Shown here one piece after another: positions 55,031 through 64,000 of a DNA stretch of 64,000 bases. The stretch spans positions 1 through 64,000 of the forward strand of contig JAHCBA010000021.1 of assembly GCA_019634625.1 (NCBI GenBank), read 5' to 3'. Within the stretch, counting starts at the first letter, position 1; each line of letters begins with the position of its first letter. Under the pieces are notes generated by a model. It did no database searches. It saw only the letters and a list, made by a program, of their open reading frames with translations, and was not told where the DNA came from. This DNA is from Verrucomicrobiia bacterium. GTDB lineage: Bacteria; Verrucomicrobiota; Verrucomicrobiia; Limisphaerales; CAIMTB01. The translations under genes and the position numbers were made by a program.

Positions 55031-56169
55031 AACGCGCAACATGGCGAATCCTGGGCTGCGGCTGCACCGCCGCCGCCCTCCTGCTCGTGGCGGGCTGCGC
55101 CACGCCGTCCGGCACCCCGTCCATCGAACGGCAATCATGGGGCACCCTCCCCGACGGCACCCCGGTGGACCTCTACATCCTCCGACAGGCCGGCGGCGTC
55201 GAGGCGCGCATCAGCAACTACGGCGGCATCGTCACCTCCCTCATCGTCCCCGACCGCGCCGGGCGCCTCGGCGATGTCGTCCTCGGCCACGACTCCCTCG
55301 ACGGTTACCTCCGCGCCTCGCCCTACTTCGGCTGTCTCATCGGGCGCTACGGCAACCGCATCGCCGCCGGAAGGTTCACCCTCGACGGCGTCCCCTACAC
55401 CCTCGCCGTCAACAACGGCCCCAACCATCTCCACGGCGGCGATCGCGGCTTCGACAAGCGCGTCTGGAAAGCCCGCGCCCGCGCCACCCTCGAAGGCCCG
55501 CGCCTCTCCCTCACCTACGTCAGTCCCGACGGCGAGGAGGGCTATCCGGGCACCCTCACCGTCGAGGCGGTGTACACCCTCACCCGCCAGAATGGCCTGC
55601 GCCTCGACTTCATCGCCCGCACCGACCGCCCGACCATCGTCAACCTCACCCAGCATTCCTACTTCAACCTCGCCGGACGCGGCGATGTCCTCGGTCACGT
55701 CGTCCACATGCCGGCCTCCCGCTTCACCCCGGTGGATTCCACCCTCATCCCCACCGGGGAACTCCGTCCCGTGGCCGGAACCCCCTTCGATTTCCGCACC
55801 CCCACCACCATCGCCGCCCGTGTCCACCTCGACGACGAACAACTCCGCTTCGGCGGCGGCTACGACCATAACTGGGTCTTCGACAAACGCCCCGGCCAGT
55901 GGACCCGCATGGCACGGGTGACCGAACCCGCCTCCGGCCGCATCCTCGACGTCTGGTCCACCGCGCCCGGCCTTCAGTTCTACGGCGGCAACTTCCTCGA
56001 CGGCACCATCGTCGGCAAAGACGGACAGGTGTACGGCCATCGCCACGGGTTCTGCATGGAACCGCAGCACTTCCCCGACTCGCCCAACCGCCCCGGGTTC
56101 CCCTCCGTGGTCCTCCGCCCCGGCCAGACCTATCTCCACTCCCTCGAATACCGGTTCTCCACCCAATAA
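55027..56169 (+). CDS. galM: Aldose 1-epimerase, predicted lipoprotein
   Basis: A 380-residue mutarotase that interconverts sugar anomers. A lipoprotein signal peptide ends at LVAGC (Cys24), so the enzyme is probably anchored in the periplasm rather than cytosolic. Catalytic residues are visible in VNLTQHSYFNLAG (His) and CMEPQHFPDSPN (Glu). It is coupled to araD by a 4-base overlap and precedes a Na+ symporter, which suggests it prepares sugar anomers for uptake. Confidence 0.94.
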   Translation: MKRATWRILGCGCTAAALLLVAGCATPSGTPSIERQSWGTLPDGTPVDLYILRQAGGVEARISNYGGIVTSLIVPDRAGRLGDVVLGHDSLDGYLRASPYFGCLIGRYGNRIAAGRFTLDGVPYTLAVNNGPNHLHGGDRGFDKRVWKARARATLEGPRLSLTYVSPDGEEGYPGTLTVEAVYTLTRQNGLRLDFIARTDRPTIVNLTQHSYFNLAGRGDVLGHVVHMPASRFTPVDSTLIPTGELRPVAGTPFDFRTPTTIAARVHLDDEQLRFGGGYDHNWVFDKRPGQWTRMARVTEPASGRILDVWSTAPGLQFYGGNFLDGTIVGKDGQVYGHRHGFCMEPQHFPDSPNRPGFPSVVLRPGQTYLHSLEYRFSTQ

Positions 56170-56176
56170 CTCCCGC

Positions 56177-58009
56177 ATGATCCCCCACCCCCTCCTCGCC
56201 CAGTCCGCCGGCGCCGGTCTGGGAACCTTCGACTGGCTCACCATCCTCCTCTACTTCGGCCTCCTCCTCGGCATCACCGCCTGGGCCGTCTCCCGGAAGC
56301 GCGACACCGCCGAGGATTACTTCCTCGCCGGACGTCACCTCGGCTGGTGGATCGTCGGAGCCTCCATCTTCGCCTCCAACATCGGCTCGGAACACCTCGT
56401 CGGCCTCGCCGGTTCGGGAGCCACCGACGGTGTCGCCATGGCCCACTACGAACTCCATGCCTGGTGCCTCCTCGTCCTCGGCTGGCTCCTGGTCCCGTTC
56501 TATATGCGCTCCCGGGTGTACACGATGCCCGAGTTCCTCGAACGCCGCTTCTCCCCCGCCTCCCGCTGGGTGCTCTCCATCATCTCCCTCCTCGCCTACA
56601 TCCTCACCAAAGTCGCCGTCGGCATCTACGCCGGTGGCGTCGTGTTCAGCGCCCTCCTCCCCGAGGTCTCCCTCAACCTCGGCTTCATCCGGCTCGACAG
56701 CTTCTGGGTCGGTTCCATCGCCGTCCTCTTCGCCACCGGCCTCTACACGGTCCTCGGCGGCATGCGCGCCGTGGCCTACACCGAGGCCCTCCAAACGGTC
56801 GTCCTCGTCCTGGGCTCCATCTTTGTGACCCTCTTCGGCCTCGCCAAACTCGGTGGCTGGAGCGAACTCCGCGCCGTTCTGCCCTCCGAGATGTTCAACC
56901 TCTGGAAACCCCTCGTCCCCGCCGGCGTCGAGGGCACCTGGGCCCCCGTCCTCGAAACCAACGCCGCCGGCGAGGTCGTCCGCCAGGCCTGGTACTTCAA
57001 CGGCAATTTCCCCTGGCTCGGCATGCTCGTCTGCGCCCCCGTCATCGGCATGTGGTACTGGTGCACCGACCAGTACATCGTCCAGCGCGCCCTCGGCGCA
57101 AAAAGCGAACGCGACGCCCGCCGCGGCACCATCTTCGCCGCCTACCTCAAACTCCTGCCGGTCTTCATCTTCATCATCCCCGGCATGATCTGCTTCGCCC
57201 TCGCCCTCTCCGGCAAGGTGCCCGAACTCAACTCCCTCCTCACCGTCGAAGGCGGCCAGACCGTCGCCAATCGCAGTGCCGCCCAGGGCGCCTACCCCCT
57301 CATGGTCTCCCATGTCCTGCCAGTCGGCCTCCGGGGCATCGTCGTCGCCGGCCTTCTCGCCGCGCTCATGAGTTCCCTCGCCGGCGTCTTCAACGCCAGT
57401 TCCACCCTCTTCACCGTCGATCTCTACCAGAAATTCCGGCCCGCCGCCTCCCAGCACGAACTCGTCCGCATGGGCCGCATCGCCGTCGGTGCCATGGTCG
57501 CCGTCGGTCTCCTCTGGATCCCCGTCATCAAGGGCTCCCAGGGCCTCTACTTCTATCTCCAGGCCATGCAGGGCTACCTCGCCCCGCCCATCTTCGCCGT
57601 CTTCTTCATGGGCATCTTCCTCAAACGCCTCAATGGCCCGGGCTGCCTCGCCGCCCTCCTCGTCGGGTTTGCCATGGGACTCTTCCGCCTCGCGGTGGAC
57701 ACCCCCATCGCCCTGGGCATGGACGGCTACGCCCAGGGCTACCCGCCCGGTTCGTTCCTCTGGATCGTCAACCAGATCTATTTCCAGTACTTCAGCATCC
57801 TCATCCTCCTCGTCAGCGCCGCCACCATGCTCGGCGTCAGCTACCTCACCGCCCCGCCCTCCGACGAACGCATCCGGGGCCTCACCTTCGCCACCGTCAC
57901 CCCCGAACAACGCTCCGAAAGCCGCTCCAGCTGGGGCCGCGGCGAAGTCATCGCCTCCGCCCTCGTCCTGGTCCTCATCCTCATGGCCTACCTCTACTTC
58001 CGCGGCTGA
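56177..58009 (+). CDS. Sodium:solute symporter (SSS/SLC5 family)
   Basis: A 610-residue Na+-driven transporter with about 13-14 membrane helices. Family signatures: ASNIGSEHLVGLAGSGA, VLGGMRAVAYTEALQTVVLVLG and GLLAALMSSLAGVFNASSTLFTVDLYQKF. It lies 7 bases after galM, so sugar uptake (arabinose or a related pentose) is the likely job. The substrate is inferred from the operon. Confidence 0.92.
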   Translation: MIPHPLLAQSAGAGLGTFDWLTILLYFGLLLGITAWAVSRKRDTAEDYFLAGRHLGWWIVGASIFASNIGSEHLVGLAGSGATDGVAMAHYELHAWCLLVLGWLLVPFYMRSRVYTMPEFLERRFSPASRWVLSIISLLAYILTKVAVGIYAGGVVFSALLPEVSLNLGFIRLDSFWVGSIAVLFATGLYTVLGGMRAVAYTEALQTVVLVLGSIFVTLFGLAKLGGWSELRAVLPSEMFNLWKPLVPAGVEGTWAPVLETNAAGEVVRQAWYFNGNFPWLGMLVCAPVIGMWYWCTDQYIVQRALGAKSERDARRGTIFAAYLKLLPVFIFIIPGMICFALALSGKVPELNSLLTVEGGQTVANRSAAQGAYPLMVSHVLPVGLRGIVVAGLLAALMSSLAGVFNASSTLFTVDLYQKFRPAASQHELVRMGRIAVGAMVAVGLLWIPVIKGSQGLYFYLQAMQGYLAPPIFAVFFMGIFLKRLNGPGCLAALLVGFAMGLFRLAVDTPIALGMDGYAQGYPPGSFLWIVNQIYFQYFSILILLVSAATMLGVSYLTAPPSDERIRGLTFATVTPEQRSESRSSWGRGEVIASALVLVLILMAYLYFRG

Positions 58010-58099
58010 TCCCGCCCGTCGTCAGGCCACGTTCGGTGTCCGGGCGTCCGCCGTCCCCGACATTGCCAAGGCCCCCCCGGTCCGTAATCTCCCTCCACC

Positions 58100-58828
58100 A
58101 TGGAGCTTTCAATCGCGCCGGGCCCCCCCCCCGGAGGCGGCCGGCCCGGCCCCGAAGACGCCGTCGTGGATGTGCGCGAGGTCTTCAAAATCTACCGCCA
58201 GGGCGATGTCGAAGTGGCCGCGCTCAACGGCGTCTCGCTCGCAATCATGGCCGGGGAGTTCCTGGTCCTGATGGGACCCTCGGGCTCCGGCAAGTCCACC
58301 CTCCTCCACCTGATCGCCGGCATCGACCGGCCCACTCGCGGCGAACTCCACGTCCAGGGCATCGACATCACCCTCCTCAACGAATCGCAATTGGCCGACT
58401 GGCGGAACCGCAACGTCGGGTTCGTGTTCCAAAGCTTCAACCTCGTGCCCGTCCTCACCGCCTTCGAGAATGTCGAACTGCCCCTCCTCCTCACCCGCCT
58501 CGGTCGCCGCGAACGTCGTCACCTGGTCGAAACCGCCCTCGACCTGGTCGGCCTCTCCGACCGCAGCCGACACCTCCCAAGGCAGATGTCCGGCGGACAG
58601 GAACAGCGCGTCGCCATCGCCCGCGCCCTGGTCACCGACCCCAGCCTCGTGGTCGCCGACGAGCCGACCGGCAATCTCGACGCCCATTCCGCCAATGAGG
58701 TGCTCGAAATCCTCGCTTCCCTCAGCCGCGATCACGGCAAGACGGTGATCATGGTGACCCACGATCCCAAGGCCGCCGCCTTCGGCTCCCGCCAGGTCCA
58801 CCTCGAAAAGGGCGAACTCTCCGCCTGA
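58100..58828 (+). CDS. ABC transporter ATP-binding protein (LolD/MacB-like)
   Basis: A 242-residue ATPase. Walker [11 protein letters not shown]-loop [12 protein letters not shown], signature [15 protein letters not shown], Walker [10 protein letters not shown] and H-loop VTHD are all present. The first ~20 residues are Pro/Gly-rich and extra to the family. It drives the two FtsX-type permeases that follow (37 and 32 bases of spacing). Confidence 0.94.
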   Translation: MELSIAPGPPPGGGRPGPEDAVVDVREVFKIYRQGDVEVAALNGVSLAIMAGEFLVLMGPSGSGKSTLLHLIAGIDRPTRGELHVQGIDITLLNESQLADWRNRNVGFVFQSFNLVPVLTAFENVELPLLLTRLGRRERRHLVETALDLVGLSDRSRHLPRQMSGGQEQRVAIARALVTDPSLVVADEPTGNLDAHSANEVLEILASLSRDHGKTVIMVTHDPKAAAFGSRQVHLEKGELSA

Positions 58829-58865
58829 TCCCGCTGCCCCCTCCTCCCCGCCGTCCCCCGCCCCC

Positions 58866-60011
58866 ATGACGCTGCCCGGATTCGTCCTCCGCAATGCCCT
58901 CCGCAACAAGCGCCGGGCCCTGTTGTCCACCCTCAGCGTGGCAGCCAGCCTCTTCCTCCTCGTGCTGCTCCAGACGCTGCAACGCGAGTTCACCCTGCCG
59001 CCCGAAGACGTCGGTGCCTCCCTCCGCATCGCCGTCCGCAACAAGGTCTCCCTCGGCATGCCCCTCCCCGCCCGCCAGCGCCCCATCATCGAACGGATCC
59101 CCGGCATCGCAGCGGTGACCCCGTTCACCTTCTTCGGCGGCCGTTTCCGCGACGAGGCCTTCACGCCCTTCGCCCAGTTCGCCGTCGATCCCGTCGCCTT
59201 CACCAACGTCTTCGTCGATGCCCGCGTCGAAGCCGGACAACTGGCCGACTGGCTCGCCGACCACCGCTCCTGCATCGTCGGCCGCGACACCCTCGAACGC
59301 TACGGCCTCTCCGTCGGCGAACGCCTGCGCCTGACCGGCACCTTCTACCCCGTGGACCTCGATCTCCGCATCGCCGGCTCGTACTCCGGCACCCTCGATG
59401 ACCGCTCGGTGTTCTTCCACCACCGCCACCTCGACGAAATGCTGGGCGGCTCCGAAACGGTCGGAACCTGGTGGGTGCGCGCCGCCTCCGCCGAGGTGGC
59501 GCCGGAAGTGATCTCGACCCTGAACGCCACCTTCGCCAACACCTCGGCCGAGGTCCGGGCCGAGACGGAAAGCGCGTTCCAGATGGGCTTCGTGTCCATG
59601 TGGGGCAATATCAAACTCCTCATCGGCTCGATCAGCGGGGTGGTCGTCTTCACCCTCCTCCTCGTCGCCGTCAGCACCATGAGCATGGCCATCCGCGAAC
59701 GGTTCCGCGAGCTGGCGATCCTCAAGGCCCTCGGCTACCGCCGCCGCGAACTGTTCGGCTTCATCCTCGCCGAAAGCTTCGGACTCTCGATGCTCGGCGC
59801 CCTCCTCGGGGCCGGCGGCGCCTTCCTCCTCTTCCAGTCCATCGACATCCAGAAGCTCAGCGGCGGCATGATGCTCTACTTCGAGGTCACCCCCCGCATC
59901 CTCGCCATGGCCTTCACCGTCGCCGCCGCCCTCGGCATCCTCGCCTCCATCCCCCCCGCCCTGGCCGTCGCCCGTACCAGCGTCGTCGAAGGCCTCAGAA
60001 CCCTCGACTGA
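58866..60011 (+). CDS. ABC transporter permease (FtsX/MacB type) 1
   Basis: A 381-residue permease: one N-terminal helix (about 17-35), a periplasmic MacB-PCD-like domain (about 40-250), then three helices from about 258, 310 and 350. RERFRELAILKALGYRRRELFGFILAESFGLSMLGALLG is the characteristic coupling segment before the later helices. Confidence 0.92.
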   Translation: MTLPGFVLRNALRNKRRALLSTLSVAASLFLLVLLQTLQREFTLPPEDVGASLRIAVRNKVSLGMPLPARQRPIIERIPGIAAVTPFTFFGGRFRDEAFTPFAQFAVDPVAFTNVFVDARVEAGQLADWLADHRSCIVGRDTLERYGLSVGERLRLTGTFYPVDLDLRIAGSYSGTLDDRSVFFHHRHLDEMLGGSETVGTWWVRAASAEVAPEVISTLNATFANTSAEVRAETESAFQMGFVSMWGNIKLLIGSISGVVVFTLLLVAVSTMSMAIRERFRELAILKALGYRRRELFGFILAESFGLSMLGALLGAGGAFLLFQSIDIQKLSGGMMLYFEVTPRILAMAFTVAAALGILASIPPALAVARTSVVEGLRTLD

Positions 60012-60043
60012 CACCCCATCCCCCCCGCCACCGCCGCCACCCC

Positions 60044-61207
60044 ATGGCCCTTCCCCTCAAGTACAACGTCCGCAACGTCCTCGTCCGCTGGCGCTCCACG
60101 GTCGCCACCCTCCTCGGCATCGCCCTCGTCGTCGGCGTGTACATCCTCCTCCAGGCCATGGCGGCCGGCATCGAACGCAGCAGCGCCAATACCGGCAGCC
60201 CCGACCAGCTCCTCGTGGTCCGCCGTGGCTCAACCGCCGAGTCCAGCAGCATCGTCTCCCGCGAACAGTGGCGCACCCTCCTCTACAGCCCTGAAATCGC
60301 CCGCACCGACGCCGACGAACCCCTCGTCTCCGCCGATGTCCTCGTCCTCCTCAACCTCCCCCGCTCCGAAGGCCGAGGCGAAGCCAATGTCCTCCTCCGC
60401 GGCACCTCCCCACGCGGCCCCGCCCTCCGCCCCCAGGTGCGCCTCGTCGCCGGACGCTGGTTCCAACCCGGCCGCCGCGAGGTGGTCGTCTCCCAACGCC
60501 TCGCCCAGCGCTTCGAATCATTCGGCATCGGCGACCAGTTCCGCAGCGGTCCCGCCACCTTCACCGTCGTGGGACACATGGACGGCAACCGCAGCGCGTT
60601 CGACTCCGAGATCTGGATGGACGCCGACGAGGCCCGGGCCCTCTTCGACCGTGAACAATACTCCAGCCTCCTCCTCCGCCCCCGCGATGACGCGGCGCGC
60701 GAGGCCCTCATGAACCGCATCGAAAACGACAGGCGCCTCCAGCTCATTGCCCACATCGAAAGCGAGTACTACGCCTCCCAGACCGGCACCGCCACGCCCA
60801 TCAAATGGCTCGGCAACTTCCTCGCCCTCGCCATGTCCGTCGGCGCCGTCTTCGCTGCCATGAACACCATGTACGCCGCCGTCGGTGCCCGCACCCGCGA
60901 GATCGGGACCCTTCGCGTCCTCGGCTTCCGCCGCCGCACCGTCGTCCTCAGCTTCCTCATCGAGGGCGTCTTCCTCGCCACCCTCGGCGGCGCCGTCGGT
61001 TGCCTGCTTTCCCTCTTCCTCAACGGCTATGCCGTCGGGACCCTGAACTTCGAAACCTTCAGCGAATCCGTCTTCGAGTTCCAGGTCACCCCCGCCGTGA
61101 TGCTCAAAGGCCTGGTCTTTGCCTGGATCGTCGGCGTCCTCGGCACCCTCCTCCCCGCCGTCCGCGCCGCCCGGCTCCCGGTCATCGCCTCCCTCAAGTC
61201 CGTATGA
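60044..61207 (+). CDS. ABC transporter permease (FtsX/MacB type) 2
   Basis: A 387-residue second permease with the same topology as its neighbour (N-terminal helix about 20-38, periplasmic part, three C-terminal helices). The coupling segment is GARTREIGTLRVLGFRRRTVVLSFLIEGVFLATLGGAVG. The two are only moderately alike and probably form a heterodimer. ATG at 60044; the stop overlaps the adaptor start (ATGA). Confidence 0.92.
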   Translation: MALPLKYNVRNVLVRWRSTVATLLGIALVVGVYILLQAMAAGIERSSANTGSPDQLLVVRRGSTAESSSIVSREQWRTLLYSPEIARTDADEPLVSADVLVLLNLPRSEGRGEANVLLRGTSPRGPALRPQVRLVAGRWFQPGRREVVVSQRLAQRFESFGIGDQFRSGPATFTVVGHMDGNRSAFDSEIWMDADEARALFDREQYSSLLLRPRDDAAREALMNRIENDRRLQLIAHIESEYYASQTGTATPIKWLGNFLALAMSVGAVFAAMNTMYAAVGARTREIGTLRVLGFRRRTVVLSFLIEGVFLATLGGAVGCLLSLFLNGYAVGTLNFETFSESVFEFQVTPAVMLKGLVFAWIVGVLGTLLPAVRAARLPVIASLKSV

Positions 61208-62310
61208 ATCCGCCCTCCACGTCCAAGGTCGCCCGCCTTCGTATCGACCCGGCCGCCAAGCGCCGGTCCCAGGGAAGCTTCTGGCTCCTCTTCGGCACGG
61301 TCGCCTTCCTCGCCGTCGCCGCTGTCCTCACCTGGCAACCCTGGACAACCGAGTCGGACCGCGTCGTGACCGGCCGCGGATCCACCCAGTCCCGCACCTC
61401 CGCGTCCTCCCGCGATCCCGCCGCCCCGGCATCATCCCCAACATCTCCCTCCGCAAGATCCGCCGGCACCCGCTCCGACCGGTCGTCCACCCCGCCTCCG
61501 GTTTCCCCGGACCCCGCGCGCTCCCCGGGCGGGACCTCCGACACCGTGGTCCTCACCGTCAGCGGCTACATCATCAATCGCGAACGCATCGAACTCAGCC
61601 CCCGCTTCATGGGTCAGGTCCGCTGGATCGGCGTCACCAAGGGCGACGCCGTCACCAACGGCCAGGTCGTCGTCCAGCTCGACGACACCGAATACCAGGC
61701 CCAGCGCCTCGAAGTCCTCGGACGACTCGATGGAGCCCACGTCCGCATCGAACGCGCCCAACTCGAACTGCGCCGCATCGAACGTCTCGCCGCCGCCAAT
61801 ATCGAAACCCAGCAGGCCCTCGACTTCGCACGGCTCGATGTCGCCGCCGCCCGCGCCGACCTCAAATCCCTCGAAGGCCAGCTCGCCCGCATCGACACCT
61901 GGATCGACTGGACGGTCATCCGTTCCCCCATCAACGGCGTCGTCCTGGAAAAAATGGTCGATCCCAATGAACTGGTGACCCCCCAGAGCTTCGGCGGTAC
62001 CCGCGGCCCCAGCACCGCCCTCATCTCCGTCGGCGATCCCACGGATCTCCAGGTCGAAATCGACCTCAACGAGGCAGATCTTTCCAAGGTCCGGCTCGGC
62101 CAATTCTGCCGGGTCAGCCCCGAAGCCTGGCTCGACCGCGTCTACGACGGCGAAGTCGTCGAAATCGCCCCCGAAGCCAGCCGCCAGAAAGGAACCCTCC
62201 AGATCAAGGTCCAGATCCGCGACCCCGACGCCTTCCTCATCCCCGAACTCAGCGCCAAAGTGGACTTCCTCGCCATCGACCCCGCCCCCGCCCGGGGCGT
62301 CGCAAATTAG
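61204..62310 (+). CDS. Periplasmic adaptor (membrane fusion) protein of the ABC efflux system
   Basis: A 368-residue HlyD/MacA-type adaptor. One N-terminal membrane helix (about 26-45) is followed by a 70-residue Ser/Pro/Arg-rich linker, then a lipoyl/barrel-sandwich part (VVLTVSGYIINRERIELSPRFMGQVRWIGVTKGDAVTNGQVVVQLDD), a helical hairpin (about 180-250) and a beta-barrel with DLNEADLSKVRLGQ. No outer-membrane channel gene is nearby. The set probably exports a compound or lipid of unknown identity. Confidence 0.9.
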   Translation: MNPPSTSKVARLRIDPAAKRRSQGSFWLLFGTVAFLAVAAVLTWQPWTTESDRVVTGRGSTQSRTSASSRDPAAPASSPTSPSARSAGTRSDRSSTPPPVSPDPARSPGGTSDTVVLTVSGYIINRERIELSPRFMGQVRWIGVTKGDAVTNGQVVVQLDDTEYQAQRLEVLGRLDGAHVRIERAQLELRRIERLAAANIETQQALDFARLDVAAARADLKSLEGQLARIDTWIDWTVIRSPINGVVLEKMVDPNELVTPQSFGGTRGPSTALISVGDPTDLQVEIDLNEADLSKVRLGQFCRVSPEAWLDRVYDGEVVEIAPEASRQKGTLQIKVQIRDPDAFLIPELSAKVDFLAIDPAPARGVAN

Positions 62311-62446
62311 CCAGCCTGTTCACTTCGCAACCCGGGTCCCGCCCCACGCCAGCCAGACTCGGCCAAAATACCGCCCAACTACCCCCCGCTTCCGCCCGCC
62401 CCCCACGCCGTCCGTCGCTGGCACAGGCGATGCTTTCACCCATGCC

Positions 62447-62578
62447 ATGAGGATGGCACTTCAAACCGTAACCACGGTCGAGGTCGCCCCCCGCCGTCTC
62501 CGCCGCCCTAGCGGGGACACCTGCCCTGCCTCCCATCCGCCAGTCGTCGGTGTCTCCGGACGTCGGCGCCTTTGCTGA
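62447..62578 (+). CDS. Candidate 43-residue protein
   Basis: A short frame from the ATG at 62447 to the TGA at 62576-62578, reading MRMALQTVTTVEVAPRRLRR and then PSGDTCPASHPPVVGVSG with a basic tail RRRLC. It is followed after 15 bases by a perfect 12-bp terminator, the same layout as the well-terminated small genes elsewhere in the window. No clear ribosome-binding site is seen and I recognise no family. Confidence 0.4.
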   Translation: MRMALQTVTTVEVAPRRLRRPSGDTCPASHPPVVGVSGRRRLC

Positions 62579-62593
62579 CACACGAATGTGGTC

Positions 62594-62632
62594 CCGGCGG
62601 TCTGCCTGTGCAGACCGCCGGCTTCTTTCTTG
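62594..62632 (+). terminator. Rho-independent terminator
   Basis: A perfect 12-bp stem CCGGCGGTCTGC / GCAGACCGCCGG around a CTGT loop, followed by CTTCTTTCTTGT. It separates the efflux operon and candidate small gene from the DUF1080 gene. Confidence 0.92.
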
Positions 62633-62685
62633 TCCCCCGCTTTTTGTCGCTGTCGCGCGCCCCGCTTCCGTTCAGGATCTTCCCC

Positions 62686-63837
62686 ATGAAGATTCCCCTC
62701 GGAGTTCCCGCCGCCCTCCTGCTGCTCGCCATGTCGGGCCGTGGCGAAGATGGATTCCGCCCCCTCTTCAACGGCCACAACCTCGATGGCTGGGTCAACG
62801 TCAACTGCGCCCCCGGCACCTGGCGCGCCACCAACGGCCTCATCCACTGCACCGGCTTCCCCATCGGCGAACTGCGCACCGACCGGATGTACCAGAACTT
62901 CATCCTCGAACTCGAATGGCGTCACCTCCGGCCCCAGGGCAACGCCGGCGTGTTCGTCTGGGCCGATGCCCTCACCGCCCCCGGTCAACCCTTCATCCGC
63001 GGTATCGAAGTCCAGGTCCTCGATGGCCGCGAAGGCACCTGGTTCACCTCCGACGGCGATATCTTCCCCATCCACGGCGCCCGCATGGTCCCCATCAACG
63101 GACGCGGCGGCGATCGCGCCTTCCCCATCGAGAAGCGTTCCCGCCCCTCCCCCGAGTGGAATCACTACCGCATCGAGTGCGTGGACGGCGCCATCTCCCT
63201 CGCCGTCAACGGCAAAATCGTCACCCGCGGCCACAGCGCCTCCCCCCGCAAGGGCTACATCTGCCTCGAATCCGAAGGTTCCCCCGTCGAGTTCCGCAAC
63301 CTCCGCCTCCGCGAACTCCCCGCCCGCGAAGCCCTCCCCCCCGAACACATCGCCGAACCCGCCCTCGGCTTCCATCCCCTCTACTCCGGCGTGGACGGTT
63401 CAGGCTGGCACTGGACCGAAGCCGTCGCCCGATCCTGGCGCGTCGAGGACTGGACCCTCGCCAGTCTCGGCGGCGACGACGCCACCCCGCTGGTTTCCGA
63501 ACACTCCTTCGGCGACGGCGAACTCATCCTCGACTGGCGCTGGCCCGACCGCGAACAACCCGGCGACTGGACCCGCCTGGTCCGCCCCCGCGGCTACAAT
63601 CTGGCCACCGTCCTCGCCCCATGGACCGCCCGGGATCGCTCCGGGGAAAACCCGCCCGGACAATGGAACCGCGCCCTCCTCCGCCTCCGCGGCAACCACC
63701 TCGCCATCGAGATCAACGGTCGCCCCCTCGGAACCGGGTTCGAACTCCCAGGCATCCCCCCTCAGGCCCCCCTCGTCCTCATCCCCCCGCCCCGCCCCGC
63801 CCAGTGGGCCAACCTCTTCTGGCGCCGCCTCGACTGA
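62686..63837 (+). CDS. Secreted double DUF1080 (3-keto-disaccharide hydrolase-like) protein
   Basis: A 383-residue exported protein with a signal peptide at about residues 1-20 (IPLGVPAALLLLAMSGRGED). Two tandem concanavalin-like DUF1080 units are seen: about 22-215 (GFRPLFNGHNLDGWVNVN, GNAGVFVWADALTAPGQPFIRGIEVQVLD, GYICLESEGSPVEFRNLRLREL) and a shorter, diverged one to the end. The family is linked to 3-keto-glycoside cleavage in this phylum, and it fits with the Gfo/Idh and PSD1 enzymes nearby. The second unit lacks the EVQVLD-type segment and may be non-catalytic. Confidence 0.85.
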   Translation: MKIPLGVPAALLLLAMSGRGEDGFRPLFNGHNLDGWVNVNCAPGTWRATNGLIHCTGFPIGELRTDRMYQNFILELEWRHLRPQGNAGVFVWADALTAPGQPFIRGIEVQVLDGREGTWFTSDGDIFPIHGARMVPINGRGGDRAFPIEKRSRPSPEWNHYRIECVDGAISLAVNGKIVTRGHSASPRKGYICLESEGSPVEFRNLRLRELPAREALPPEHIAEPALGFHPLYSGVDGSGWHWTEAVARSWRVEDWTLASLGGDDATPLVSEHSFGDGELILDWRWPDREQPGDWTRLVRPRGYNLATVLAPWTARDRSGENPPGQWNRALLRLRGNHLAIEINGRPLGTGFELPGIPPQAPLVLIPPPRPAQWANLFWRRLD

Positions 63838-64000
63838 CCCGGCCCTCACCCCCCGTCGCTGCCAATGCTCTCCGTTTATGCGCCAGCCTATTTATTTATT
63901 TGAGTCAACTTCTATGTGCCAGCCCGACTATTTGAAAGGTCAACATTCAAACGACAATTCTTTTGTAATCCATCCATTCGCGGCGCGCTGGGTTGTTTTA
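63838..64000. other. Window edge, AT-rich repeats
   Basis: No gene is supported after the DUF1080 stop. The segment contains the AT-rich repeat pair described separately and runs to the window edge. Confidence 0.55.
63878..63949 (+). repeat. AT-rich tandem repeat, locus C (2 x 36 bp)
   Basis: Two imperfect 36-base units begin at 63881 (CGCCAGCCTATTT, preceded by ATG) and 63914 (ATGTGCCAGCCCGACTATTTG), each ending in GTCAAC. They share words with loci A and B. Confidence 0.7.

Larger units (their letters stand above)
62311..62685. other. Intergenic region with a possible small gene and a terminator
   Basis: After the efflux operon, this 375-base gap contains the candidate 43-codon gene (62447-62578) and a strong terminator (62594-62632). 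The first 130 bases are C-rich with nothing recognisable. Confidence 0.6.

Noticed and set aside
63878-63949. Possible CRISPR repeat because of the 36-bp period
   Set aside because: Units are degenerate and contiguous without spacers, AT-rich, only two copies, and there are no cas genes in the window.

Overview
The window looks like a chromosomal segment of a high-GC member of the Verrucomicrobiota, most likely near the Pedosphaera/Limisphaerales group. The evidence is the gene content: a PSD1/planctomycete-type cytochrome gene next to a DUF1501 gene, FGE-type sulfatases, Tat-exported Gfo/Idh/MocA oxidoreductases, a double DUF1080 protein, an ECF sigma factor overlapping a membrane Ser/Thr kinase gene, and a large secreted protein ending in the FFRA-type tail common in this phylum. 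The lineage is inferred; no rRNA gene is present. No phage, plasmid or CRISPR locus is visible.

Layout. 0.5-6.0 kb: cysS, proC and an AI-2E family permease, an exported Ala-rich protein with promoter and terminator, tRNA-Leu(CAA) and a small esterase. 6.0-14.7 kb: minus-strand surface-glycan region, with an O-antigen-ligase/TPR protein and a tight six-gene operon (two SDRs, an HldE-like enzyme with reversed domain order, a dehydrogenase and a split transketolase). 15.4-25.6 kb: two sulfatase genes pointing at each other, enclosing a 7-kb block that holds the ECF sigma/kinase pair and a 1213-residue secreted protein. 25.7-33.4 kb: PolX, a small hypothetical, an enolase-superfamily enzyme behind a NusG/RfaH-like factor, an oxidoreductase and a TerB-like protein. 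33.4-42.3 kb: PSD1 plus DUF1501, a second oxidoreductase, an M24 peptidase and an ECF/membrane-protein/Spy-like triad. 42.4-48.7 kb: ileS, ilvC and ilvN with an apparent leader-peptide attenuator, then an Old Yellow Enzyme. 48.9-52.4 kb: a probable PPi-type PEP carboxykinase. 52.6-58.0 kb: araB-araD-galM-Na+ symporter. 58.1-62.3 kb: an ABC efflux operon. 62.4-63.8 kb: a possible 43-residue gene with a terminator, then the DUF1080 protein.

Main points. (1) The 7-kb block between the convergent sulfatases is bounded by inverted copies of a REP-like motif that also supplies both sulfatase stop codons (both proteins end GSDL). Inside the block, GC skew and codon endings are the reverse of the rest of the window, as expected of a block that flipped. 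(2) A sigma70-like promoter, a Val/Ile-rich, apparently leaderless leader peptide and a terminator hairpin precede ilvN. (3) A 155-159 bp element with terminal inverted repeats occurs three times, and AT-rich degenerate tandem repeats occur at three loci. All coordinates and motifs were read by eye; no homology search was run.
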